A stretch of 64,000 nucleotides of DNA from an uncultured Woeseiaceae bacterium (GTDB taxonomy: Bacteria > Pseudomonadota > Gammaproteobacteria > Steroidobacterales > Woeseiaceae). Positions 9,941 through 19,410 of this stretch are shown piece by piece (position 1 is the first letter of the stretch; every line of letters begins with the position of its first letter). The notes under the pieces are model-generated. The model had not been told where the DNA came from, searched no databases, and saw only the letters and a program-made list of their open reading frames with translations. Position numbers and translations under genes: made by a program. The stretch lies in assembly GCA_905182415.1 (NCBI GenBank), contig CAJJBK010000002.1, forward strand, positions 158,931 through 222,930, given 5' to 3'.

Positions 9941-10582
9941 TTAAATATTTTCATTTACTACAGACTGATTTAAATAACTTTTAATTCGAGTATGCAATGG
10001 ACTAGATCTTGGCATATGAGCCAGTAGAAATTGCATTTGGTCAGCCAATACCTGTCTTCCTTTTAAATAAATATATTCTGCGTATGTGGGTGTAAATGGA
10101 ACTGCGATCAACTTCATCTTAGCTTCTTCTGGTGTTTTTCCGCCCTTATGATTATTACAACGACGACATGCGGTTGCTACATTGGTCCATAAATCAAGTC
10201 CACCTTTTGATAGCGGTGTAATGTGATCCCTAGTCAATAAATCAACCTCAAAGTGAAGACCACAATATAAACAAATTTCAGCATCACGCTTAAATAGAGT
10301 CCGATTATTCAATGGCGGCATGTATTTATCTCTAGTAAAAGACAGTCCTTTACTGCGAGTTCGTGTTGAAATTATAGAATTAACATCAATTGAGCTACGG
10401 ATACCAGTTACAGCCGAATAGCCACCATGAACAGTATATAACCTAGAACCAGATGAATACGCAACCTGCTTAGTGTGATAGAGCCTGATTGCTTCTCTAT
10501 AATCAATCCATTCTAATGGCATGCCAGCAACATCCGTTCTAAGGACTTGTTGGTTAAGATCGCTTGATACACCCAGCAACAT
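9941..10582 (-). CDS. HNH endonuclease family protein
   Basis: A 213-residue protein with a compact HNH nuclease core in the middle: CLYCGLHF, then LTRDHITPLSKGGLDLWTN, then ACRRCNNHKGGKTPEEA. The two CxxC pairs would bind structural zinc, and the H-N-H residues are DHITP, the N in LWTNV and the H in NNHKGG. The flanking N-terminal part (LRTDVAGMPLEWIDYREAI) and C-terminal LADQMQFL region match the widespread chromosomal HNH family found in many proteobacteria without a restriction partner. No methyltransferase or phage gene is nearby, so a role in DNA metabolism is more likely than restriction. Its substrate is unknown. It is possibly co-transcribed with the exonuclease downstream. Confidence 0.88.
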   Translation of the reverse strand: MLLGVSSDLNQQVLRTDVAGMPLEWIDYREAIRLYHTKQVAYSSGSRLYTVHGGYSAVTGIRSSIDVNSIISTRTRSKGLSFTRDKYMPPLNNRTLFKRDAEICLYCGLHFEVDLLTRDHITPLSKGGLDLWTNVATACRRCNNHKGGKTPEEAKMKLIAVPFTPTYAEYIYLKGRQVLADQMQFLLAHMPRSSPLHTRIKSYLNQSVVNENI

Positions 10583-10710
10583 TTATTTATTCTTACATAT
10601 CATACTGATACCTATAAACTAATAAAATATAAACCGAAAAAAAGAGGTTCCGAATTATTGACTGTTATGTCATGATAAAATTGAAAAAAATAATTTTTTC
10701 GACAAATAAC

Positions 10711-10730
10711 AATATACCTAAATATACCTA
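10711..10730. repeat. Tandem 10-mer duplication in pntAA leader
   Basis: The 10-mer AATATACCTA occurs twice in direct tandem, 45 bases before the pntAA ATG, within the 192-base region between divergent HNH and pntAA. Ten-base spacing places both copies on one face of the helix, so a regulator-binding site is possible, but in DNA this AT-rich chance duplication is also plausible. No convincing -35/-10 pair was placed. Confidence 0.5.
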
Positions 10731-10774
10731 AGAATGATTTATTTTCTCAACAATAATAAATATGGAGAAAGACG

Positions 10775-11905
10775 ATGTCACTAACCATTGGCGTATTAAA
10801 AGAAAGTGCCATAGAGGAGACACGTGTTGCCTTAACTCCTGAAATTGCAAAAAAACTCATTCAGTTGAATGCCACTATTGTCATGGAAGAAGGTGCGGGA
10901 GAGCTCTCAAATCACCTTGATGAGGAATATGAGGGGGTAGAGTTTTGTGATGCACAAAGCGTTCTCAAAAAAGCAAATTTATTGTTGACGGTACAACCAA
11001 TTACCAAGGAACAATCCAATCAACTTGGTCAAGGATCATGTGTTGTTGGTATGATTTTTGGTCATTTAAATAAAGAAGTTGTTTATTCTCTAAAGGAGAA
11101 AAATCACACCAGTTTTGCTATGGAATTAATGCCAAGAATTTCAAGAGCTCAAAGTATGGACGTGCTGTCCTCGCAAGCGGCGGCGGCAGGATATCAGTCA
11201 GTTTTAATCGCTGCAACTACACTTGATAAATTCTTCCCAATGCTAACAACGGCAGCCGGTACCATCAGACCGGCACAAATCCTAATTATTGGTGCCGGGG
11301 TTGCTGGTTTACAAGCAATTGCTACCGCCAAAAGACTTGGTGCTATTGTTAAGGGTTATGATGTAAGAAGTGCAACAAAAGAACAAATTGAATCTCTGGG
11401 AGCTAAATTCGTCGATACGGGTGTATCAGCCGATGGCGAAGGTGGTTATGCCAGGGAATTAACCAAAGAAGAAAAATCGTCTCAGCAAGCAGCACTTGAA
11501 AAAGAAATTGCTAATAGTGATGTAGTTATTTCTACTGCCGCCATTCCCGGAAAACCAGCTCCTAAAATAATCAGAGCTGAGGCTGTGAGAGCTATGAAAC
11601 CAGGTGCCGTTATTATAGACCTTGCGGCAGAAACGGGAGGTAATTGTGAGCTAACCCAAGCCGGTAAAACAATTATCGAAAATAAAGTTAAAATCGTAGG
11701 ACCAATTAATCTGGCAGCATCACTAGGAAAGCATGCCAGTGAAATGTATTCGAGAAATTTGTTTAACTTTATAGCGCCAGCAATTAATGATGGTGAATTG
11801 AAAATTGACTGGGAGGATGAGGTTTTTAGCTTATCTAATCTCACCCGCGATGGAAAAATAATTCATGCTTCCTCCAAAGAAGCAATTGAGGGAGGTTCAA
11901 AATAA
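10775..11905 (+). CDS. pntAA: NAD(P) transhydrogenase subunit alpha part 1 (NAD(H)-binding domain I)
   Basis: The 376-residue soluble domain I of proton-translocating transhydrogenase, which binds NAD(H) and exchanges hydride with the NADP(H) domain of PntB. The N-terminus (IGVLKESAIEETRVALTPE) is typical of the alanine dehydrogenase/PNT family, and the Rossmann motif is ILIIGAGVAGLQAIATAKRL around residue 170. The mobile-loop region follows. It ends with the NLTRDGKIIHASS segment of three-subunit (alpha1-alpha2-beta) enzymes. The ATG has GGAGAAAG upstream. The stop overlaps the next ATG by one base, indicating a co-translated operon. The enzyme supplies NADPH at the expense of the proton gradient. 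Confidence 0.96.
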   Translation: MSLTIGVLKESAIEETRVALTPEIAKKLIQLNATIVMEEGAGELSNHLDEEYEGVEFCDAQSVLKKANLLLTVQPITKEQSNQLGQGSCVVGMIFGHLNKEVVYSLKEKNHTSFAMELMPRISRAQSMDVLSSQAAAAGYQSVLIAATTLDKFFPMLTTAAGTIRPAQILIIGAGVAGLQAIATAKRLGAIVKGYDVRSATKEQIESLGAKFVDTGVSADGEGGYARELTKEEKSSQQAALEKEIANSDVVISTAAIPGKPAPKIIRAEAVRAMKPGAVIIDLAAETGGNCELTQAGKTIIENKVKIVGPINLAASLGKHASEMYSRNLFNFIAPAINDGELKIDWEDEVFSLSNLTRDGKIIHASSKEAIEGGSK

Positions 11906-12213
11906 TGGATCAAATTATACAGATTGACGGATTCATAGCGCTCTATATATTTATGCTAGCGGGTTTTGTCGGACACGAGATTATTGGAAAAGTACCAGCA
12001 ATCTTACATACCCCGCTTATGTCTGGTTCAAATTTTATTCATGGAATCGTCCTAGTTGGTGCCATGGTTGCACTTGGTCGTGCCGTTACCCCATTAGAAC
12101 AAACAATTGGTTTCATCGGAGTATTTCTTGGCGCGGGTAATGCTGTCGGTGGATATGTCGTTACAGAAAGAATGCTAGAGATGTTCAAACGTAGTAAGGA
12201 TAAAAAATCATGA
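11905..12213 (+). CDS. pntAB: NAD(P) transhydrogenase subunit alpha part 2 (membrane)
   Basis: A 102-residue membrane subunit with three to four hydrophobic helices (FIALYIFMLAGFVGHEIIG, GIVLVGAMVALG and a GFIGVFLGAGNAVGGYVV segment). It corresponds to the C-terminal membrane part of E. coli PntA and is encoded separately in alpha1/alpha2/beta systems such as Rhodospirillum. The TPLMSGSNFIHGIVLVGA stretch is strongly conserved. It forms part of domain II, the proton channel, with PntB. Its ATG overlaps the pntAA stop and its stop overlaps the pntB start as ATGA, so stoichiometric expression is likely. Confidence 0.95.
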   Translation: MDQIIQIDGFIALYIFMLAGFVGHEIIGKVPAILHTPLMSGSNFIHGIVLVGAMVALGRAVTPLEQTIGFIGVFLGAGNAVGGYVVTERMLEMFKRSKDKKS

Positions 12214-13586
12214 ATATCTTAAATATGGCATTGATAATTGATGTGAGTTATTTTTTAGCTGCTGTTCTTTTCATTTACGGACTAAAAAGAATGGGCTCAC
12301 CAATGACTGCCAGAGGCGGTATAGTATGGGCTGGAGCTGGAATGGTTCTCGCAACAGTTGTGACATTCTTATTTCCTGGGATGTCTAACTATATCCTCAT
12401 GATGATTGCAATCGGGCTTGGTGGGATCATCGCTTGGATTAGTGGAAAAAAAGTAGCAATGACCGATATGCCTCAAATGATTGCACTTTATAATGGAATG
12501 GGTGGAGGTGCTGCAGCGGCAATTGCTGCTGTAGAACTTTATGGCGGAAATGACCATGGACTGACATTTGGGATTTTAGCCGTCTTAGGAGGTTTTATTG
12601 GGGCTGTATCTTTTAGTGGAAGTTTGGTCGCATTTGCAAAATTACAGGGTTTTAAAAATACAACTTTAAGATTTAAAGGACAACAAGTTCTTAATCTAGT
12701 CATACTAGTCAGCACACTAGTTATGGCAGTTATTGTCATTACTCAACCTGATACGGGCAATACCATTTCAATATTCTTTGTTCTTGCACTGGCATTGGGC
12801 ATAACTATGACGGTTCCCATCGGTGGGGCTGACATGCCAGTTGTTATATCCTTATATAATGCTTTTACAGGTCTAGCAGTAGCTTTTGAAGGTTTTGTGC
12901 AGCAAAATCCAGCTATGATTATAGCAGGAACAGTTGTAGGCGCTGCAGGTTCATTACTAACCCAACTAATGGCCAAGGCAATGAATAGATCTCTTGCCAA
13001 TGTGCTCTTCTCCGGATTTGGTGAAACAACTTCAGAAGAAACCGAAATCAATGGTTCAATGAAACCAATTGATGCCTCGGATGTGGGTGTTATGATGGCA
13101 TTTGCAAATAAAGTTTTGATTGTACCTGGTTATGGTATGGCGGTAGCTCAAGCCCAACATAAAGTATGGGAATTAACGCAATTGCTTATTGATAGAGATG
13201 TAGATGTAAAATTTGCTATCCATCCTGTTGCAGGAAGGATGCCTGGGCATATGAATGTATTACTAGCAGAAGCTGGCGTCCCTTATGATATTATTTATGA
13301 TGAAAATGAAATTAATTCTGAATTCGAATCAGCAGATGTAGCTCTGATCATAGGTGCCAACGATGTTGTTAATCCAGTGGCACGATCAGATCCATCCAGC
13401 CCCATTTATGGAATGCCAATTTTAAATGCTGATTATGCTAAGAATGTAATTGTAATCAAACGAGGTCAGGGAGCTGGTTTCTCGGGCATCGAAAATGCAC
13501 TTTTCTTTTTGGATCAAACAAGAATGCTTTATGGCGATGGTCAAAAAATGGCGTCTGAATTAATTCAAGCTGTTAAATCATTATAA
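12210..13586 (+). CDS. pntB: NAD(P) transhydrogenase subunit beta
   Basis: 458 residues: about nine transmembrane helices (domain II) followed by the NADP(H)-binding domain III from about residue 280. Landmarks are MTARGGIVWAGAGM, MIALYNGMGGGAAAAIAAVE, the membrane GGADMPVVISLYNAFTGLA motif, and the domain III fold VLIVPGYGMAVAQAQHKVWE. HPVAGRMPGHMNVLLAEAGV and DVALIIGANDVVNPVA follow. It completes the transhydrogenase complex begun by the two upstream genes. All family landmarks are intact and the length is normal. A 50-base gap containing a possible AGAAGGGA site leads into the priA coding sequence. Confidence 0.97.
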   Translation: MNILNMALIIDVSYFLAAVLFIYGLKRMGSPMTARGGIVWAGAGMVLATVVTFLFPGMSNYILMMIAIGLGGIIAWISGKKVAMTDMPQMIALYNGMGGGAAAAIAAVELYGGNDHGLTFGILAVLGGFIGAVSFSGSLVAFAKLQGFKNTTLRFKGQQVLNLVILVSTLVMAVIVITQPDTGNTISIFFVLALALGITMTVPIGGADMPVVISLYNAFTGLAVAFEGFVQQNPAMIIAGTVVGAAGSLLTQLMAKAMNRSLANVLFSGFGETTSEETEINGSMKPIDASDVGVMMAFANKVLIVPGYGMAVAQAQHKVWELTQLLIDRDVDVKFAIHPVAGRMPGHMNVLLAEAGVPYDIIYDENEINSEFESADVALIIGANDVVNPVARSDPSSPIYGMPILNADYAKNVIVIKRGQGAGFSGIENALFFLDQTRMLYGDGQKMASELIQAVKSL

Positions 13587-13636
13587 ACCAGCCAGATAGA
13601 GAGAAGGGACGGCACCAGTCAATAAAAAACAAGCTA

Positions 13637-15840
13637 ATGCAGATAACTGCATACTCAAAGTTGCAATAGATGTTCCATTATTCCAATTATTTGATTATGA
13701 GTTAAATAAGAAAAATCAACATCTGCCAAAAATAGGTTGTCGTGTTTCAGTCCCGTTTGGGCGACAAAAAAAAATTGGTCTGATATTAGACATCGTTCAA
13801 AAAAGTGATCTACCTAAATCAAAATTAAAGCAATGCATCGATATTATTGATCAAGATCCTATATTCAATGATTCAGATCTTTGGTTAATTTCATTTGCCA
13901 GCAAATACTACCAACACCCCATCGGAAGAGTCATATCAGCAGCGCTTCCCAGTCATTTAAAAAAAGGCAAGCCTGCCATAAACTTAATTGAAGCCATACA
14001 AATTACTAAAAAAGGCACTGAAGTAAATCCCAGCGAAATTAAGAAACGTGCACCAAAACAGGCGGTATTACTTTCATATTTGAAAGGAAAAGAATCAATA
14101 ACCATAGATATTTTGGATAAAGAAGCTATTGAATGGCGAGGTCAAAGAAAAAGTTTACTTAAAAAAGAATGGATCAGAATATCTGATGTGAGATCGAATC
14201 TAAATGCAAAAATGAAAATGAGCACTCCAATTAAAGGGCCAGTTCTCAACTCAGAACAACAGTCAGCAGTAAATAATATAAATAAAGTACAGAATTTTGT
14301 CCCATTTTTACTTGATGGCATCACAGGTAGTGGTAAAACAGAAGTCTATCTGCAAGTTATCCTAGAGGTTCTAAAAAAAGGAGCTCAATGTCTGATACTT
14401 GTGCCTGAAATTGGATTAACAGCTCAATTCATAGAACGACTTATCAAAAGGATTGGAATTGAACCAGTCCTACTTCACTCGTCTTTATCAGAGCGTCAAA
14501 GATTCAAGGCATGGCAAAATATCAAAAATTCTCAAGCAAAACTTATTCTTGGTACCAGATCAGCAATTTTTGCTCCCATCCATAATCTTGGCATCATCAT
14601 AGTTGATGAAGAAAACGATGTTTCTTACAAACAACAAGATGGATTTAGATACTCAGCGAGAGATTTAGCGGTAACAAAAGCAAAATATTTTAATATTCCA
14701 ATCATACTAGGTTCTGCAACTCCTTCATTGGAAAGCTTAAGCCTTGTTAAGCAAAAAAAATATATACGACTCGGACTTGAAAAAAGAGCTAGTAACGCTC
14801 AATTACCCTCTATGCACCTCATAGATATGACTAAAGATTATGCTCCAGACGGACTAAGTCCTTCTCTAATTAGAATTATTAAACAGCATTTAAAAAAAAA
14901 TGGGCAAATATTAATTTATATAAATAGAAGAGGTTTTGCACCCACCTTAATATGCCAATCCTGTAATCATATAGCTCAATGCTTAAGATGTGATTCTAGA
15001 ATGACTGTCTATCTTTCAAGAAATAAACTGGTCTGCCACCATTGCGGTTCTTTTAGAAAATATACCGAGAAATGCATTATTTGTAATGCGGAATATAAAG
15101 CTCTAGGACAAGGAACTCAACGTCTAGAAGAAGTGCTCAATAATTATTTCCCTAACATTGCTATAAAACGTATTGACAGTGACTCAACCCGCTTAAAAGG
15201 AGCGATGGATGAAGCGCTCTCCATGGCCAATAGTGGAGAAGCAAAAATTCTAGTAGGCACTCAAATGTTATCAAAAGGACATCATTTTCCCTCCTTATCT
15301 TTGGTTGCTGTAATCAATGCAGATCAAGGACTATTTAGTAGTGATTTTAGGGGTAGTGAGCGTTTAGCGCAAAGTCTTATACAAGTCTCAGGAAGAGCAG
15401 GCAGAGAAGATCAAAAAGGTCAGGTGGTTATACAAACTGAATATCCTGAACATCCGTTTTGGCAAGCACTATTTGAAGGTGGCTATAAGAAAATTGCAGA
15501 AGATACAATGAAAGAAAGAGAAGCAGCATCATGGCCACCTTTTGCGTACCTTGCATTAATTAGAGCAAGCTCTCACAAGAAAGACTATACCTGGGATTTT
15601 CTAAACTCTGCAAATCAGATTATTGAAGAAGAAAAATTAAATGACGTCAATATTATGGGGCCTGTGAGTGCACCAATGGAAAGAAAAGCCGGGAAATATA
15701 GAGGACAACTTTTACTACATTGCGAGAATCGAAAATCATTACATCAACAAATATCATCATTTATTAAAAAGATAGAAAGAAATAAGAGTACTCACCGTGT
15801 AAAATGGTCTGTAGATATAGACCCAATCGAACTTTTTTAA
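13637..15840 (+). CDS. priA: Primosomal protein N' (replication-restart helicase PriA), start codon disturbed
   Basis: A 3'-5' superfamily-2 helicase that reloads the replisome at stalled forks. The 3' BD domain begins KVAIDVPLFQLFDYELNK. Walker A is GITGSGKTEVYL, Walker B is IIVDEEND (family DEEH), and the SATPSLE motif is present. Cysteine pairs such as CQSCNHIAQCLRC and CHHCG...CIIC bind two zincs. The TQMLSKGHHF and QVSGRAGR helicase motifs are intact. The conserved frame extends about 440 bases upstream of its first NTG start (TTG 14080), which would remove the whole DNA-binding domain. The only nearby ATG (13637-13639) is one base out of frame. Restoring one G gives M-A-D-N-C and 734 residues, close to E. 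coli PriA (732). Confidence 0.92.
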
Positions 15841-15872
15841 TATATCAAAATTATCTTATATAAGGCCTTACT

Positions 15873-17618
15873 TTGAAAACAGCAATTATAAATCTAGTTA
15901 AATCAGGATTACAAAGGGTCCCTGAACTTGAGAAATTTCTAGACGATCATATAGCTGATAATGCCGTGGAAAGAACAAAAGATCTCATTCATGGAGACTT
16001 TAGCTCCAATATAGCGATGCGATTTGCCAAAGTAACAAAAAAAAATCCACGTGATCTTGCCAGCATCATAATAAAAGAGATTCCTGAAAGTAATCTAGTT
16101 AAAAAAATAGAAATTGCCGGTCCTGGATTTATAAATTTTCATATGAGCGACTCAGCTTTCCATAAAGAAATTTCTAAGATCATTAAAACCAAAAATCTTT
16201 ATGGTAAATCGCAGAATAAGACAAAAGAAAAAATCCTTCTTGAATTTGTTTCAGCAAATCCAACTGGCCCACTTCATGTTGGTCATGGAAGACATGCTGC
16301 TTATGGAGCTACCTTAGGCAATATTCTCGATGCAGCGGGATATTCAGTTAAACGTGAGTATTATGTTAATGATGCCGGTCGACAAATGGATATTTTATGT
16401 GTCAGCGTAATAATTCGCATACTGGAAATTAATACGCCAGATATCGTAATGCCTGCAGCTGGATATCAAGGTGATTATATTGGAACAATTGCTGCATCAT
16501 TAAATAAGAAAATTAACAGTAGCCTTATAAAAGTTTTCGTGCATTTACAAAATGAAAGTGCCAGTCAAGATAAAGAACAGTTCATTGACTCACTAATAAA
16601 ATCAGCCAAAGATACGTTAGGTTTAGAAGAATTTAATATAATAAAAAAAATCTCACTGGAACTAATCAGGAGTGATATTGAGGAAGATCTGAAGGAATTT
16701 GGGGTCACTTTTGATACATGGTTTTCAGAAAACAGCCTAGCTGAACAAGGTCATATTCAAACAACGTTATCCTTGCTAAAAGATAAAGAATTATTATACA
16801 AAAAAGACGGTGCAATCTGGTTTAAAGCAACAGAATTTGACGATGAAAAAGATCGCGTTGTTACAAGAGAAAATAAAAATAATACTTATTTCACCTCTGA
16901 TATAGCCTATCATCATAACAAAAAAGTACGTGGCTTTGACCATCTGATTGATATTCTTGGATCAGATCACCATGGTTATATTGCTAGAGTCAGGGCTGGT
17001 CTTGTTGCAATGGGTCATCAGGCAACAGATCTTGAAGTTGAATTAGTTCAGTTTGTAAGTCTTTTTAGGGCGGGTGAAAAGCAGTCCATGTCCACAAGAT
17101 CTGGCGAATTTATAACATTAAGACAACTTCGAGAAGAAGTTGGTAATGACGCAGCCCGCTTTTTTTATATCATGCGCTCCAATGAACAGCATTTAGATTT
17201 TGATTTAGAGCTCGCTAAAAGTAAATCGAATGAAAATCCAGTTTATTATATACAATATGCTCATGCTCGTATTGCAAGCGTATTTAGGCAGCTTGAAGAG
17301 AAAAAATACAATTATAATGAAGAAATAGGTATAGACAATATCTCCCTATTAGCAACAAATAAAGAGAAGTTAATAATGTCAGCATTATCTCGATTTCCCG
17401 AGGTAATTGAATTATCGGCCAACAACAGAGCTCCCCATAATCTAGCTCAATATTTAAGAGAGTTGGCCAATGAATTTCACTCTTATTATAATGACAGTAT
17501 CTTCATAGTTGAGGATAAAAATACAAGAAATGCTCGGATGTTACTCATCAAAGCAACACAATTGATTATAAAAAATGGCTTAGAACTGCTTGGTGTATCA
17601 AGCCCAAAATCAATGTAA
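15873..17618 (+). CDS. argS: Arginyl-tRNA synthetase
   Basis: A 581-residue class I aminoacyl-tRNA synthetase charging tRNA-Arg in the cytoplasm. The arginyl-specific N-terminal Add-1 domain contains ERTKDLIHGDFSSNIAMR. The catalytic HIGH equivalent is PLHVGHGRHAAYG near residue 135. GEKQSMSTRSGEFITLRQL is the KMSKS-region variant normal for ArgRS. The DALR anticodon-binding domain is C-terminal, with RELANEFHSYYND. It starts with TTG (15873-15875) 32 bases after the priA stop; no better ATG lies in frame. priA-argS adjacency occurs in many gammaproteobacteria. Confidence 0.96.
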   Translation: MKTAIINLVKSGLQRVPELEKFLDDHIADNAVERTKDLIHGDFSSNIAMRFAKVTKKNPRDLASIIIKEIPESNLVKKIEIAGPGFINFHMSDSAFHKEISKIIKTKNLYGKSQNKTKEKILLEFVSANPTGPLHVGHGRHAAYGATLGNILDAAGYSVKREYYVNDAGRQMDILCVSVIIRILEINTPDIVMPAAGYQGDYIGTIAASLNKKINSSLIKVFVHLQNESASQDKEQFIDSLIKSAKDTLGLEEFNIIKKISLELIRSDIEEDLKEFGVTFDTWFSENSLAEQGHIQTTLSLLKDKELLYKKDGAIWFKATEFDDEKDRVVTRENKNNTYFTSDIAYHHNKKVRGFDHLIDILGSDHHGYIARVRAGLVAMGHQATDLEVELVQFVSLFRAGEKQSMSTRSGEFITLRQLREEVGNDAARFFYIMRSNEQHLDFDLELAKSKSNENPVYYIQYAHARIASVFRQLEEKKYNYNEEIGIDNISLLATNKEKLIMSALSRFPEVIELSANNRAPHNLAQYLRELANEFHSYYNDSIFIVEDKNTRNARMLLIKATQLIIKNGLELLGVSSPKSM

Positions 17619-17643
17619 GTCTCTAATTTTTCGAAAATCAAAC

Positions 17644-18009
17644 TTAAAAAAGACGATTTCTTTTCACATATTGAATTAATAAATAACTAAAAATAACAAT
17701 ATTAGTTACGCATATTGGCTCAAAATAACTCCCTAATATTGCTCTGTATTTAACACTAAAGAATAACGCAAAAAATAAATGCAGAGTAAATATAAAGAAT
17801 AACCAAAATAAAATTTTCTTTGCTGACCTATTCTCTTTAAAGCCATAATAAGCAAGATTACCAAATATTACTGAGAGGGTTAAAAAACCAGTTGGAATAA
17901 TATAGTGATGACCCATAACGAAAGTTTGGACTACTAATAAAATGCCTGTAGTTACCAATAACGATACAATTAAATCAAATGAATGGCTTAATGTGATGTA
18001 ATTTTTCAT
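17644..18009 (-). CDS. Small four-helix membrane protein of unknown function
   Basis: A 121-residue protein with four predicted transmembrane helices at roughly residues 10-32, 37-57, 64-88 and 93-113, and a basic C-terminus (YVKRNRLF). I do not recognise the family. A histidine-rich turn (VMGHHYIIP) sits between helices 1 and 2. It has an ATG start and reads in the same direction as ntrX, lying 36 bases downstream of the ntrX stop, so it may be the last gene of the ntrYX transcript. It converges with argS. It is a plausible real gene because it fills the interval exactly and has a coherent hydropathy pattern. Confidence 0.6.
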   Translation of the reverse strand: MKNYITLSHSFDLIVSLLVTTGILLVVQTFVMGHHYIIPTGFLTLSVIFGNLAYYGFKENRSAKKILFWLFFIFTLHLFFALFFSVKYRAILGSYFEPICVTNIVIFSYLLIQYVKRNRLF

Positions 18010-18045
18010 GGTTATGTTCCTTGTTTATATCTCTTAATTATTATT

Positions 18046-19410
18046 TTATGTCTCTATTTTTGGTTCTAAATTAATCTCAAGTGCCTTTAATTTACGATAT
18101 AAATGAGTTCGTTCTACACCTACTCTTTTTGCCAACTGACCTACCTTCCCATCACACAAAATTAATTGCTGTTGAAGGTATGCACGTTCAAACTTTTCAC
18201 GTGCTTCACGTAATGGTAGGGAGAGCAGATCTTGCTTTACAAAAGAATTGATAGATACTTCTTGATTTTTTAACTGACCTTCAATTTCATCAAGAGTGAC
18301 ATCATCATCACGACCTTCAATGAGCAATCTTCTTATAATATTCTTTAATTCGCGTAAATTATCCGGCCAAGGATAATTACGTAAGCGATTTTGTGCCCCA
18401 ATACTAAAACGACGGAACGTTAATTGCTCTATCTCTACAAAGTAATCAACATAGAATTTTATAAAATCAGGAACATCTTCGGCATGATCTCTAAGCGCTG
18501 GAACTCTCAATGCCTGGATACTAATATTTGAAATTAACTCACGTTTTAATTTTCCCTCTTGCATATCACGTATATAATTTTCATCCACAACAGCTATTAC
18601 TCGACACTTCATTTGTAATGAAGAATTACCATTTATTCTATTGTATTGGCCGTTTTCTAAAATATTATGTAAAAGTTGTTGTGCTCTTATATTAAGATCA
18701 GATAAGCCATTAATTACTAACGTTCCCTCTTTTGCTTGCTCAATAAAACCCGGTATAATTTCGTGATCCATTTCTTTACCAAGAATCTGCTCCTCAGTAT
18801 TTGTAGTAGTTAGTAAAACGGAAGCTAATTCGATACAAGGATTTATCGCTCTTTGGCTGATATCATGGAGATAACGAGCAAATGCAACCCTTGCCGTTCC
18901 TGCTTCACCAATCAACATAAGATTAGAATCAAGCGAAGCGACATGTCTCAATTCTTTTCTAAATTTCTTTAAAAGATCACTGTGCCCAATTGAGATAAAA
19001 GAAGCTGCATTCCCAACTTTTGCATAATTTCCTTTTGGTTTTCTTTCTGCGAGCGCATCCTCTACTGTGCGTAGTAATTTTGCAATTGACAATGGTTTTT
19101 CGATAAAATTACTTGCCCCCAGATGCGTAGATTCAATTGCCGTGTCTACATTTCCATGGCCCGACATCATTACTACCGCAGAATTCAATTGATCGTTATC
19201 AGACCACTCTTTTAATAAGGTAATACCGTCAGTTTCTGGCATCCATATATCAAGTAAAATAAGATCGAAATTCTCTTTATCTCTTGCCATTTTTGCTTCA
19301 ATAGCACTAGCTGCTGCTGTGACAATGTACCCTTCATCAGAAAGAATGTCTTGAATCAATTCTCGGATATCGAGCTCATCATCAACAACTAAAATCTTTA
19401 TCGACTTCAT
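18046..19410 (-). CDS. ntrX: NtrX-type response regulator with degenerate AAA+ domain
   Basis: 454 residues. The N-terminal receiver domain (1-120) has acidic Asp10/Asp11, phosphoacceptor Asp54 (LLDIWMP) and the KPL lysine near 105. The central region aligns with sigma-54 AAA+ activators but is degraded. Walker A reads GEAGTARVAF instead of a GxxGxGKE pattern. Walker B reads GTLVINGLSDL without DE. No GAFTGA loop is seen where it belongs. The Arg-finger region (RRFSIGAQNRLRNYPWPDNLRELKN) and the C-terminal Fis-type helix-turn-helix (GQLAKRVGVERTHLYRKLKAL) are intact. It probably regulates by binding DNA without ATP-driven sigma-54 activation. It overlaps ntrY by four bases. Confidence 0.9.
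   Translation of the reverse strand: MKSIKILVVDDELDIRELIQDILSDEGYIVTAAASAIEAKMARDKENFDLILLDIWMPETDGITLLKEWSDNDQLNSAVVMMSGHGNVDTAIESTHLGASNFIEKPLSIAKLLRTVEDALAERKPKGNYAKVGNAASFISIGHSDLLKKFRKELRHVASLDSNLMLIGEAGTARVAFARYLHDISQRAINPCIELASVLLTTTNTEEQILGKEMDHEIIPGFIEQAKEGTLVINGLSDLNIRAQQLLHNILENGQYNRINGNSSLQMKCRVIAVVDENYIRDMQEGKLKRELISNISIQALRVPALRDHAEDVPDFIKFYVDYFVEIEQLTFRRFSIGAQNRLRNYPWPDNLRELKNIIRRLLIEGRDDDVTLDEIEGQLKNQEVSINSFVKQDLLSLPLREAREKFERAYLQQQLILCDGKVGQLAKRVGVERTHLYRKLKALEINLEPKIET

Noticed and set aside
9941..10582. HNH endonuclease as part of a restriction or phage-defence system
   Set aside because: No methyltransferase, Type II/IV partner, phage gene or toxin is adjacent, and the domain set matches the common housekeeping HNH family.
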